This document shows, piece after piece, positions 48,472-59,678 of a stretch of DNA of 64,000 bases; position 1 is the stretch's first letter, and each line of letters begins with the position of its first letter. A model generated the notes under the pieces. It was not told where the DNA came from and did not search any database. It worked only from the letters and a program-made list of their open reading frames with translations. The position numbers and the translations under genes were made by a program. Origin of the DNA: Geosiphon pyriformis (lineage: Eukaryota; Glomeromycota; Glomeromycetes; Archaeosporales; Geosiphonaceae); NCBI GenBank assembly GCA_016748015.1, contig JAAOMT010000276.1:250249-314248 (forward strand). The letters are read 5' to 3'.

Positions 48472-50231
48472 ATGAACGAATATGAGAAAGCTCTCCGGTT
48501 TTTAGAACTAGGCTGTGGATGCGGTTGCTCGGCTAAGCTGCCCAAAGAAGAATTTGCTGAATTGCGAGAAGACTTTCAAGCGCTAACAAAATCCGAACAA
48601 GACATTTTCTTAATGGCCCAACTCAGGCCCATGGATGGGGGAGCGATCAGTACTAGCCGACGTCTCAAGAACAAGACTCGCATCAACAAGAGAACTATTT
48701 ACTGCTGAAGTCGTAATACCCCTATTTGTCAAAAAACCTACCTCAATATGCTTGGTATTGGTCGCAATTATTTTGAAAATATCAGAAATCATCTGCTAAA
48801 GAATGGTCTTCTACCACGGGTCCATGGTAATGTAAAAAGAATGCCACGGTGAAAAACCAGGATGGTCATCAATATTGACGTGGCTACCGCGGTCAAGAAT
48901 TTTTTGCTAAATTATGCTGAAGTTCATGGTTTGCCCAGCCCGGTAAGAAACGTCAACCGAGTTACCCAATCAATCATCTTTTTACCAGCGGAAATGAGCT
49001 ATAAGTCTGTTCACCGTGACTTTTTGGCTGGTCTAGAAGAAGATAGTAAATTGCGTGCCCTCAAATATGATGCATTTCGCAAATTATGGCATCAGCTTAC
49101 CCCGTACATTCAAATTATGAGTCCTCGAACTGATTTATGCGATACCTGTCAACAGTTGCGGAATGACATGCAGTTCAAAGCCCGTAAAGAGGAAGAGGCC
49201 CAAGACTTATTGAAGAAGTATAAAGAACATCTAGCCAAAGCCAAGTTAGAACGAAACTATTATAACAAAAATACCAAGTTGGCGGAAGAACACAGAAAGC
49301 TTGTCGACCAGAATTATTCTGTTGTTTCAGTGAAAGGCAAAATACCATACTGCAGCATGGACGCTATTGCTCACTACAGTTACGACTGAGCCCAAAATGT
49401 CCATGTACCCCATTCGGATCAACAGATTGGCAAGGTGTATTACCTTAGTGCTCGCAAGGTACACTTGTTTGGTGTCCAAGATGAAGCGGTGCGCGAGCAA
49501 ATTAATTATGTACTGGATGAGAACGAACTTCTTGGAAAAGGTCCGAATGGTACGCTAAGCCTGGTCTTTGATGGAATCAAACAATTGAATAAAGGCGAGA
49601 AGCACTTGAAGGTTACTTGCGACAATGCGGGAGGGCAAAACAAAAACAATACGACTATTTGGTTTTATCTGTACTTGGTAATTGTTGGCTATTACGAAAG
49701 TATTGAGTTAAATTTTATGGTTCCCGGTCATACCAAATTCAAATGTGATGGAAGCTTTGGTCTAATTAAAAGACTTTACCGTAAGACCACGGTAGATTGT
49801 GTAGATCATGTGGTAGAGGTAGTAAAAAGGTCCAGTATTGCCGGACTAAACAAAGCTCGGCGTTATAATGGTAAAGAGGGTTTCCAATATCTAGATATTT
49901 TAAGTAGTTTGGCGGTCTATTTCAAGAAGCTGCCGGGCATGCAGAAGTTTCAACATTTCCTCTTTACTAGTGCTAATCCCGGTGTAGTCAAAGCCCAAGA
50001 AACCGCTAATGTCCCTTCCAGGAATTCAAGCTACTGAAAACCAGTAAACTCGAGGCTTCAAAGATCATACAAAAAACCAAGGCCTTATCATTTCCAATGC
50101 TGACCCCTTCTCCAATGAAACATGAGCGGCAAGAATATCTTTATAATTATATTCGTCCTTTTGTCCGCGATGAATTCAAAGATATTACATGCCCAAGACC
50201 AACCTATACTGGTAATGAACAAAACATTTAA
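48472..50231 (+). pseudogene. DDE-type transposase-like gene with in-frame TGA codons
   Basis: One continuous frame from 48472 to about 50015 contains TGA at 48706, 48850 and 49387 and no TAA or TAG. Trp fits each (YC-x-SRN, MPR-x-KTR, YD-x-AQN, where relatives have an aromatic residue). TGG is also used for Trp at 49087 and 49660. The protein resembles widespread transposon-derived RNase H-fold proteins (DUF7869 type): LLPRVHGNVKRMPR, IMSPRTDLCDTCQQL, then the presumed acidic catalytic positions in YCSMDAIAHYSYD, TCDNAGGQNKNNTTIWF and PGHTKFKCDGSFGLIKRLYR. A frameshift near 50020 is needed to reach the last block (EFKLLKTSKLEASKII to TAA at 50229). In the standard code it is a pseudogene; in translation table 4 (TGA = Trp) only the frameshift is a lesion. 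Confidence 0.7.
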
Positions 50232-50347
50232 CCAGTTTTGCACGTCACTGTATCCTTGCTGCCATTAAGCTTAATAAGTTTAATCTCTCAACTTTTCAAA
50301 GCAAAAAAATACTAAAATAATTTATAACTTAATATAAATAAAATTTT

Positions 50348-51321
50348 ATGACAAACATAATCAATGAACTCCAAGAGAGAAACAAAAGTCTAGCAGAAGA
50401 AAATAATCAATTAAAAGAAAAATTTGGTGTTAATCAAGATAATAATCTAACTCTAACAGAAATTAGACAACAGTTAGTTGAAGCATTGAGAGATATGCGT
50501 TATACTAACAATGCTGATGAAGAATTACTGGATGACATTATGACCTATTATCCTGGGCAAAACTGACCAAAATTTTGTGAAAATTTCCCAGTTAAGTTAG
50601 GTCGACAAATTCATATTGAATGCTTATACAAATTCATTATGTATTGAAAAAATTCCTTTAAACGCCACCAAGAAATTAAGGAGTTAAAGCATGAAAAGAA
50701 CCAGTTGACCTTAAAAAGTGAGGTGCTTGAAAGGGAACTTGAACATTCTGAGAAGCAAGCTAAACACTTTAAAAAAATCATCACAGAAATCTTACAAGAA
50801 CATTATGAATATTTCATCTCAACAGATGAAAATGATAAGCTTTCTTTTACCATAGACACTGAAAAAAATGAAAATTGACTTCAAGAATTAATAGACAAAA
50901 TTAGCAACAAAGAGCATGAAGGCCTTATTGCTGAAATTATTGAAAGTTGATTAAAGAGGCTCTTGAAACTAGTAAAAAATGAAATGATGCTCAAAAAGCA
51001 GAGTTAAGAGAAGAAATTAGAGATAAGTCTGAAGTCATTCGAGAGAATCGTGTGATAATCGAAAACCAAGAAAAAGAAATCCAAAAATTATGGGAGGAAG
51101 CACGGGATAATTCAGAATTGGTGAGAGAAGCTCGGAAGATAATTCAAAGGCAAGAAATGTTACTTAATTTATCTAATAAACCTTTACCTTTCTTACCTAA
51201 GAAGTCAAACAAATTTAAACGAATAGGAGTGGCAATAAAAAGAAAGTTTTCCCAATTAGCAGAAAATGTTAAGTTTCAAAGACGAGAAATGGTTGCTCAG
51301 ATAGAAGTTAAAGTCAAGTAG
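50348..51321 (+). pseudogene. Coiled-coil protein gene with in-frame TGA codons
   Basis: From ATG 50348 the frame has TGA at 50564, 50645 and 50876 and no TAA or TAG until a one-base frame change near 50946; the second part (TGA at 50980) runs to TAG at 51319. Reading TGA as Trp gives a long helical protein: NELQERNKSLAEENNQLKEK, a small globular-looking part (W-PKFCENFPVKLGRQIHIEC), KELKHEKNQLTLKSEVLERE, then EALETSKK-W-NDAQKAELRE and a basic end (PKKSNKFKRIGVAIKRKFSQ). Composition (Lys, Glu, Asn, AT-rich codons) and TGA use fit a mollicute gene. I do not recognise a family. The frameshift suggests it is no longer functional here. Confidence 0.62.
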
Positions 51322-51323
51322 CG

Positions 51324-51937
51324 ATGAGAGAATTGCTTTATACAATCTTGGAGTTAGAGGAGTGAGGCAAAGACACAACGTGTGATTTTTGCCCTAACTT
51401 TAACAAAAGAAACAAGGCAGTTTGTCAAATCAGAACTCGTAATAAAGTGAGCCATAGGATAGTTAGTAACGCTTGTGCCTGTGAGGAGGGTAAGGAAAAA
51501 TTTGAAAGTGGTGAATTGCCTAAATGCGAAAGATGCGGAGAGCTAAAAACTAGGATGGGTTTTCACTATAATTGTTCTGAGAGCAACGAAAAAGAACTTC
51601 CTTCTTTACCCAACGAGGAAAGATCTTCCACAAGATACGAACGCCAAATAAACTCCTTACAAGAACAATTAAATGAAGCCGAATGAACCATGAGAATTTT
51701 ATGGAGAAGTCCGAGGAATGAAGTAAAAGGCAAAAACAGGAGTTATTGGATCGAATAAAAGAGCTAGAAACGGAAGTAGAAAGATTAAAAAAGCAAACTC
51801 CCCAAGAAGTGGTTAATGAAGTAGAATCTTATAAAGAAGAAGTGGCTCGATTAAAAACTCTGTTAGAAAAATTGAATTCTCAACAGAAGACTCAAATTGA
51901 GGTTAAAAGGTGACCTTGATTGAAAATAAAGAAGTAA
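51324..51937 (+). pseudogene. Cys-rich plus coiled-coil protein gene with in-frame TGA codons
   Basis: ATG 51324 lies 2 bp after the stop of the preceding gene, as in a bacterial operon. The frame has TGA at 51363 (LELEE-W-GKDTTCDFCPNF). It then carries possible zinc-binding Cys: CDFC, VC, CAC and CERC, followed by NC. Near 51683 the reading must change frame to continue the coiled coil (NFMEKSEE-W-SKRQKQELLD, RIKELETEVERLKKQTP) with TGA at 51719, 51911 and 51917 (VKR-W-P-W-LKIKK) and TAA at 51935. It could instead be two overlapping genes (ATGA overlap at 51683-51686). Function is unknown; the code usage is the informative feature. Confidence 0.58.
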
Positions 51938-51962
51938 TTAAAAAAATTAGAAGATACCCGAG

Positions 51963-52008
51963 TGACGTCAAATGTTCACTTTGTCTGGTTTTGTTGCAGC
52001 ACGCCCCA
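51963..52008 (-). repeat. Right 46-bp inverted repeat
   Basis: TGACGTCAAATGTTCACTTT to CAGCACGCCCCA, perfect inverted match of 43415-43460. It begins 25 bp after the last stop codon of the TGA-interrupted genes. Confidence 0.95.
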
Positions 52009-52296
52009 TTTAATAGATTAAAAAATCTGCGAATTAAATTTGAACATTAATTTTAATGATGATGATGATGATGATGAGATGTTAACCTATCATTCACAAA
52101 AATTCACGAAAAAAATATTTGACAAAGCTTCCTTCCTTTCAGGTTACTAAAATACTCAGTTTAAAATAAAATACTTGTTCCCTAAACCAAATTTTTTACC
52201 TGTCCTGTAAAAAAGTCAAAAATTCAACTATTTCCTCACATTAATTTTGTTTATGCCCTCGGTGAATTCACAACTAATTTTAGGGCTTTTTGGCAA

Positions 52297-53269
52297 ATGG
52301 TCGAATCCTTCAAATTTCCGCGCAAGAGTGCCGAGCAAGGGGAAAAAAGTTTTTTCATCACTTTTGTAAGTTTAAAATGATGAAACTATTCATGGCATGC
52401 TTTAAATACACAAATTGGACTAATTTATTTTTCACAAAAACTCAGAATTTTCATAAACCATTTCCCTCCAAGACAGTGCTTGACGGGTCAACCCGTTCAT
52501 TCGCTTCGTTGGACTTCTCTGACGAACAAATTACACGAATATTCTTACTACAACATTTTACTGCGGCGTTTACCAGTTCTTTTTCACCTGACATTGACAT
52601 ATGGCAAGAGGAATTGTTCCAGGCCTTTAGTGAAATTATAACAAAAATAACCAGTTTTGTCGCAGTGGAAGAACAAGAATACTTTAGTCATGATGGTACC
52701 TTTCTAGATTTTATCTTGGATATAATTGAAAACGAGAAGATATTTCCGGCAAAACAAAAAGCAATTGAAACTATCCGAGAAGCCTTTTCCTCGCTTAATA
52801 CATCAAAACTACATTTTACCACTGAGCTCTTGGAGACTATATCTCCGGATGTATTTCATTACTGTTGTTTATGTGGCCGGTTTGTCGAAGTAAATTCTGA
52901 TCAATTATGGTACAATATTTCAACTCTATTTTGTCACTTGGAGACAGCTTGGGGTGAGTGTCAGGATTATCTCGAAGAGATATGGGAAGAAATGGAAGAA
53001 GCCAAATCCAAAAACACATGCAAATATTGGTCCCGTAGATCAATTTTGATTTGGACTTTGAAAACTGCCTGCAATCAATACTGAACAATCAAATAGGCAA
53101 GAGTGATCATAAAGTTTCCAGCGGATTCACATGTGGTTTTTTTTTTTGGGAAGAAGATCCCTTTTGGGACCTTGATAGACATTTTTCATATGAAGTGGAG
53201 AAACGTTATGAACAAATTAATTCTCATGGGGTGAAAGGAATATTTAATAAGTTTCGTCAAAGTTCTTGA
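52297..53269 (+). CDS. Hypothetical protein, two or more exons, frame break near 53010
   Basis: ATG at 52297 opens a 23-codon exon ending at a consensus GTAAGT donor (52366). An acceptor at 52472 continues in phase with TVLDGSTRSFASLDFSDEQI. The long exon encodes a mostly helical protein with no membrane segment, including SPDVFHYCCLCGRFVEV and DYLEEIWEEMEEAKS. Near 53010 the frame must change to continue into MDFENCLQSILNNQIG and the Trp-rich end WEEDPFWDLDRHFSYEVEKR, which stops at 53267. This may be a missed intron or a real frameshift. The family is not recognised. The gene starts less than 300 bp from the right inverted repeat. Confidence 0.5.
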
Positions 53270-54652
53270 AAAAAAAAAGTTTTTTTTTACAATGCTATTT
53301 CAAAGGTTGGATTATCTGGATGATTGAGAATTTTAGTTAATTTCTAATAGTTATTGAGTAACTAGAACTTTTTTTGTAAATAGTTAAAATTTAGAATCAT
53401 GGGTGCTCAGTGTTTTGGCGTTTATTAGTATTGAAAATTCAGTGAAATTTTTGATATCTCACATTTTATCAAAGGATAGTTTGTCCGATTCACTACAATC
53501 ATTAATCATTTAATCATTTAATCATTTAATTATAGAAGCATTACAAGTTTCAACATTTTCTAAGGATTACACGTTGAATGTAAAAATTTTGTTTAAAAAT
53601 TTTTTTTATTTAATTTTTTATACAAATTCAAGTACAAAGGTTAGTTAGTACTATTACAAAGTTTCATTTTTTTTCAAAAATTTCCACAAAAATTCGGAAA
53701 TATTTGTTATTTGCAAACGATTTACAGAAGAAAGTTGAGATTTTTTTACAATAAAAAGCGAAGGAAAAACCAAACCAAACCAAACCAAAAAAAAAACAAG
53801 CAATAGAATTAAAGGAACTTGAAAAAAAAAACAAAAAAAAACATTCAATTTTAGTGTTCAAAAATTTGAAAATCTGATCGTCATCGTACATTGTTCTTTT
53901 TAGGAAACAAAAAAGAAAAAAAGAAAAAGGAAACGAAGGGCAAAGACGCGTTCAATCGTTGTCAAAGCATATAAAAACGTAGACGCGATGCAATACCAAA
54001 AATAAGGAAAATGTAATTATTAAAAGGAGTAGAAAGAAAAATTTTTTTGCTTGTGATGGTGAAGTTGATTTTCTGGGTATTTTACAATTACACAAGTTTT
54101 CGGGTGTTATTTACATTGGTAGGGAAGAAGTTTTGTCAATTATGAAGGAAAAATTAGAAACGAGAATTTTGAAGATGAGTATGAATCTCTGATCAAATAA
54201 AAAATCGTTGATTCATGTAATTAGATAGTGTAATTAAAAAATAATATTGTTCACCCACGCGTGCACATAAAAGAAACCAGTAAAGGCACCAAATTAAATT
54301 ACCCATTTTAGTAGTAGAAGTAGTAGTAGTAAAAGTAAAAGTAAAAGTAAAAGTAAAAGAAAAAGAAATATACAAGATTATATTTAAATTAATTATTAGT
54401 CGAGTAAAAAGAAACCTGTATCCATGAAACACCATTCAGAACCAAGAGGAAATGTATATGAAAAGAAAAAAGGGGGGAATTTTTGAAAAATGAACAAGAA
54501 ACGGAAAAAAAAGGACAAGAGAGTCGAATTTGTTATGGTAATGAGTGGTAATATATGAAGGTTTCTAAAAAAAAACGGCATTGAAAATGTCCGTGATATT
54601 AATGTATTATTATTATTATTACTATTATTATTATTATTATTATTATTAGGGG

Positions 54653-54696
<44 letters not shown>

Positions 54697-54877
54697 ATGA
54701 GTCTATTCGACTTTTTCAATGTTTAGAATTTGTATTGTCCGAGAATCGAGCATCATTAGATTATGTTTGGTTGAAGAATATAATCATATTAAATTTTTAC
54801 CTGTTCAGAATAGGTTACTTGTTTGATAGATTATTTTCTTTGACATCAATATTAAAGGCAGACAACCGAAGTTATGC
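53270..54877. other. Intergenic region with simple repeats
   Basis: Contains (AAACC)n near 53772-53790, GTAAAA/AGT repeats near 54310-54366, (TTA)n at about 54605-54650 and (GTA)n at about 54651-54696. The poly-Thr and poly-Asn frames here are translations of those repeats. The right part should be 3' UTR of the HMG-box gene. Confidence 0.6.
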
Positions 54878-56325
54878 TTATTCATAGATGAATTGGTCGT
54901 TTGGCGAGATCAATACAGCCCAACCTAAAGCATCAACGTTAAGATAATCAAAAGATTCGGTTGTATTGGGATCAAGGGCGGAAGAGAAAGAGTTTTCATA
55001 ATAACCCATGTCAACAAAATTATCGATTTGATTCGCAGTCACATCAGGATCAACGGCAGAATTACAAGGAGTGAGACCTTCATTCAGCATACTTGATGAT
55101 AATGTATAGGGGTCAAACAATGTCTCAAGGTGCACTTGACTATCATCTTTGATCGCGTTACCAAGACATTCAAAAGGTGAAATCTCGTATTGAGAAACAG
55201 ATTCCAATGAAGGTGTCAATTCTAATGGAGTTAAAAAGATATTATTCGTATCATCATCATAACTACTGATGGTGGTGTTGGGGTAGACAGAGAAATATTC
55301 CTCATCATCAGTTGAAGAAAACTCCATAGATTCTGAAATGCTGAGTGTTGATTCGATGGATGGACGTCTTGATTGATCGATAAACAAATCAGAAGGATTG
55401 TTGTTGAACAAATCAGAAGAATTGTTGAACAAATCGCAAGGATCGTTAAACAAATCAGAAGAAGGGTTTAAAGACATGGAGGGAGAAGGAGAGGGAGATG
55501 AAGTTGGTGGTAATGAGGTCGGAGTAGATGAAATTGTCGTGTTTGATCGTTTAGCACGACGACGTTTCTCATGAGGTCTTCGTGGACGATATTTATATTC
55601 CGGAAATTTCTTTGCATGTTCCGATTTGGCCAAATCAGCCAAATTTTGATAATGTAATTTCTCCACAGGAGAAATTTTATGCCACATCTCTCCTACTTTC
55701 TTTGATACTTCATTATTAGAGATTCCTTCGTTCTCTCGAACGATTTCCGGGTGTTTGGTCCGACGATATAAAATAAAGGCATTTGGAGGTCGTGGAGTTT
55801 TCTTTGGCTTGGGAGCTTTAGGAACAGACCCGCGCTGCGGTGAAGGTTTCTTTGCTTCAGCAAGCACTAAAGAAGGGAACTTTAAGTCAGAGGCATTTGT
55901 TGTAGTAACGACGTCGGAGGTAGAAGTAGTCGAGAATTCATTAAACGTTAAAGGTTCAAATTTTGAGAATTGTTGTTGTTGTTGTTGAAGTAGCAGCTGT
56001 TGTTGCAATTGAAGATGTTGCTGATATTGGATCAACTGCTTTTGTTGTTGTTGCTGTTGTTGTTTATTAATAACAACAGCGGGTGGGGTGTTGGTTCGAC
56101 TACTTTTTTTAGAACTTTTCTTTGTGTCGTTTTTTAAAAGATTTGCCGCGTGTGATTTGCCTTTTTTAGTATCGAGGGAGGAAGAGGAGTTTGCGGGGAT
56201 CAAAACCGGTTCGAATCCTTCAGGAATGAAGTATGATGCCCCTTTTCCTTGTTCATAGAGGCTATGTAATTTTTCAGTTGATATTACTTGAAAAGTTGAT
56301 ACCAACCTCTTTGTATTACTATTAC

Positions 56326-56370
<45 letters not shown>

Positions 56371-56428
56371 TACTATCAGACGATTTACTCGTCGATGACG
56401 TATTAGTAGTAGTAATGGTAGAATTCAT
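54878..56428 (-). CDS. HMG-box transcription factor (MATA_HMG-like)
   Basis: One exon, 516 aa, ATG start. A single HMG box lies about residues 210-290: KTPRPPNAFILYRRTKHPEI, SKKVGEMWHKISPVEKLHYQ, EHAKKFPEYKYRPRRPHEKR. The PPNAFILYR start and RPRRP end match sequence-specific (SOX/mating-type-like) boxes. Arbuscular mycorrhizal fungi carry many such genes. Outside the box the protein is low-complexity: poly-Asn near residue 22-40, poly-Gln near 120-170, and Asn/Ser/Asp repeats (SDLFNN, four times) after the box. The acidic C-terminal part could be an activation domain. It may be a general regulator; a role in mating is not shown by the sequence. Confidence 0.85.
56325..56366. repeat. (TTA)n tract coding poly-Asn
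   Basis: Trinucleotide repeat inside the HMG-box gene; on the coding strand it reads AAT codons. Confidence 0.85.
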
Positions 56429-57415
56429 GATTTTATGATATTAAATGATAATATGGTCAACTATATTATCATGAAAAATAAAATCGAATAGGAAAAGGGA
56501 TTTTTGTAAAGAAGTAAAGAAGGAAGATGGAAAGAATAGTGGTTCCGCTTAATTTGATGAAATGCGGAGTTTGCCAGAGACAAAGCTAAAGTTTTTACAA
56601 AGAAAGGGAAAGAAAGGAATTTTATAGGAAATTTTTTTCATCTGTTGTAATAGGATTATTTGGTTACAGAGAATATTATAATTTTTTTTTTTCGCGTCAA
56701 CGAGATACAAAGGGGAAAATTGTGTAATGTCACATTTGTCGCGGCGTATTCTATATGAGGAACTTATGATACAGTTGTGTGTGAGAGTGAGTGAATTAAT
56801 GAGTGAATTAGTGAATTAGTGAATTAGTGAGAGAGAGAGAGTGAGAGAGTGAGAGAGAGTGAGAAAGATAGACAGAAAAGATATACAGAAAAGATAGACA
56901 GAAAAGATAGACAGAAAGGGAGTAAGCAAAGCAAAACAAGAGAATAAAGTTTCTGCAAAAAACTTTTTGTGCAAGGTTTGACCTTATAAATGTTGTATGA
57001 CATGTAAAAAAAATGTGACTCTTTACTCCATTAAGACGTGTTTTACTATTTAACATGAAAATCAAATTTCTTTTGAAGTGATCGCTAAAGTTCAATGAAT
57101 GTTAGACAAACATCGATTGGCGTCCAAACTTGATACGTTCAGACAATGCACAGAAAGCTATTTCAAGGAACAATAGCATAGATGATAAATTTTTAGTCAT
57201 TATCTTGGGTTATTTGAGTGCTCTCTTACACTTTTTCCTTTGAATGGATTGGTAGGGTGACAGATAGGGTGTTTTATCTATCATTTTTAATTAACATTTA
57301 CACAAAAAAAAAATGCATGAATATTATCACGGGTTCTTATTCAAGGTTTTTTTTTGAAGTTACATTTTAGTAAATCTTATTTATTATTATTATTAATATT
57401 AATATTAATATATAT

Positions 57416-57416
<1 letters not shown>

Positions 57417-57466
<50 letters not shown>
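57417..57466. repeat. (ATAG)n microsatellite
   Basis: About twelve uninterrupted ATAG units. Confidence 0.95.
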
Positions 57467-57627
57467 TTTAAATTTTGGTGTTTGACGCGTTACCTAGTTT
57501 AAATATCTTTTGAGACGCGATTTTAATTATTTTTTAAATGGATACTCCTAAAAAATTTGACAATGTTAATTTCTGTTGAGACCGAGTAATCTTGCATTGT
57601 TCATTGAAATTATTTCCAGGTTGGTTG

Positions 57628-57659
<32 letters not shown>

Positions 57660-58042
57660 ATAGTTAAACTTTCCAAAATAAAAATCTTACACGTGCACGG
57701 GCCTAAGTAAAACCTAGATATGGGATTATGTTTTAATTATGGGAAAAATTTAACGAATGAACTCTGATGAATTTTTTTTTGAAAAACTTGAATTTAAAGT
57801 TGTAATTTGTAAAATGATTCAAAATTAGGAATCACCCGTTTTTGAAACACCTTTCATTACCCGCCCAGGTACCAAATTTCAAATTTAAAGCAAAATCAAA
57901 TCAAATAAACTTTCGCTGCAGGTAACTCAAAGAAAAGGATGTAAAGATATGTATGTGCTTTGCATCAAGCTTTTTTTTTGTTTTTTTTTGTTTTGTTTAA
58001 TAAAAGAATAGAATATTATCTAATTAACAACAATCCCAAAGA

Positions 58043-58100
<58 letters not shown>

Positions 58101-58540
58101 AATTGTTCATAAAGAAACTCTGTTGTCATATATTTTTTTTTACAAATCTTTTTTAAAAAATTATTTTTCAAAAAATTTAAAATTTTCATCCTCTTTCTTT
58201 CATCTAATTTTTTTATTGGTTTTTTGTAACGCGTCACAGAATCAATTTTAATTTTTTTTTTAACTTTTGATACCAATTTTTTTGAAATACCAATTTTTTT
58301 TTTTTAGACAATAATTTTGTTTCTAGATTTATTATTATTCTCATTGAACTTCAAATAAAGATTGGGTTGGTTTCTCAATCTATGAGTTTAATATTAAAGG
58401 TAACATTTAAAGTAAATTTATTGGTGTTTCCAAAGCTTAAAAAAAAAAAAGAAAAAGCTTCTAGAAGCAATAAAAAAAATTTTACTTCAACTCTAAAAAA
58501 GATCCGGCAATCATTAATAGGAGTTTAAAAAAAAAATAGA

Positions 58541-58578
<38 letters not shown>

Positions 58579-59623
58579 TTTTTTTTTTGAAAAAATAAAA
58601 ATAAAAAAAAAGGAAAATAGGAAACATCACACAAAACTGCTTGTATTAATTGTTTGAGCTTTTTTCGCGAATGTACGAAAAGGGCTTTTAAGGGTCCACA
58701 TCATCTGCTGATGATCACAATGATATTTATTTAGTACCACAAAAGAATGATAAAATCGGAGTAGCGGATTGTGTGGGGGTAAAATTGGTAAGACTGGTTT
58801 TTTTTTTTTTCTTTTTACGGGATTGAGTAAATTGTCTCATTGCCCGTGATTAATAAACCCTATTGCATAATTTATGATTTATTATTTATTATTTATTATT
58901 ATTTAAAATTTTGCTTTTTTGGCAATTATTACAAATCCCTATTAAAAATTATTATTATTATTATTATTATTATTATAATAATTATTATTAAAAATCGTAA
59001 AAAAAAAAAATCGTAGAGAAAATAAAAATATAAATATATCAGCAAAAATAAAAAAAAAGTTATCCACAACACTATTGAAAGTTTCACAATTAATCGCGCC
59101 ACAACATTTTTTGCCTTAATTTGTAATTGATTAAAAAAAAAATTTTTGAACCTCCAAAAATGGTATCTTTTACAAAAATAAAAATGAACCTTATATATAA
59201 ATAATTTTTTTTTAATGTAAGATTGGGACGGATTAGTCGTCAAAATGAACCATAAAAGTATAAAATATTGGTGAAAAAATGTTAATCTACATGTATTTCA
59301 TTTCCATAAATGTTTTAACTATCACACAAAGGTTTTCTAGCGAATTCGATGTCAAAAAAAATTTTCATGCAAGAAAATGTTAATTTAACCAAAATCAGGT
59401 CTGATATATAGTAGGTCTGCGGCTGTCCCACCTTTGAAACAAACAATTAAAATTCTTTACTGTAAATTTTGAAACTAATCCACTATTTTAGCTATATTGA
59501 GGGCTCTAATTAAACAATACTAACAGGTTTCCACTCAATTACCCTTTTTCTTTAAATTTTTTAGCTTTTTTAATTAAGAACACCATGGATTTCAAAAAAC
59601 AAGAAAACCATTTCGTTCTGGGT

Positions 59624-59624
<1 letters not shown>

Positions 59625-59675
<51 letters not shown>

Positions 59676-59678
59676 AAA
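59625..59678. repeat. (AAAG)n microsatellite
   Basis: About thirteen AAAG units, a pure purine strand. Confidence 0.95.

Larger units (their letters stand above)
43415..52008. mobile_element. 8.6-kb unit bounded by perfect 46-bp inverted repeats
   Basis: The sequence at 43415-43460 starts TGGGGCGTGCTGCAACAAAA and ends CATTTGACGTCA; its exact reverse complement, 46 of 46 bases, is at 51963-52008. Inside lie three 133-bp tandem repeats, an intron-containing hypothetical gene (45251-47712), a DDE-type transposase (48472-50231) and two coiled-coil genes. The last three frames are broken almost only by TGA. I saw no clear target-site duplication (flanks TTGATATT and TTTAATAG). A third, partial copy of the repeat at 48406-48427 suggests nesting. 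It could be one large transposon, or a smaller 3.6-kb element (48.4-52.0 kb) whose left end was added to or duplicated at 43.4 kb. Confidence 0.7.

Noticed and set aside
48472-51937. Mitochondrial origin of the TGA-as-Trp frames
   Set aside because: Some fungal mitochondria also read TGA as Trp, but the encoded proteins (a DDE-type transposase and coiled-coil proteins in an operon-like pair) are not mitochondrial genes.
56808-57095. Minus-strand frame rich in Leu-Ser-His-Ser
   Set aside because: Translation of a GAGA-type simple repeat without domain features.
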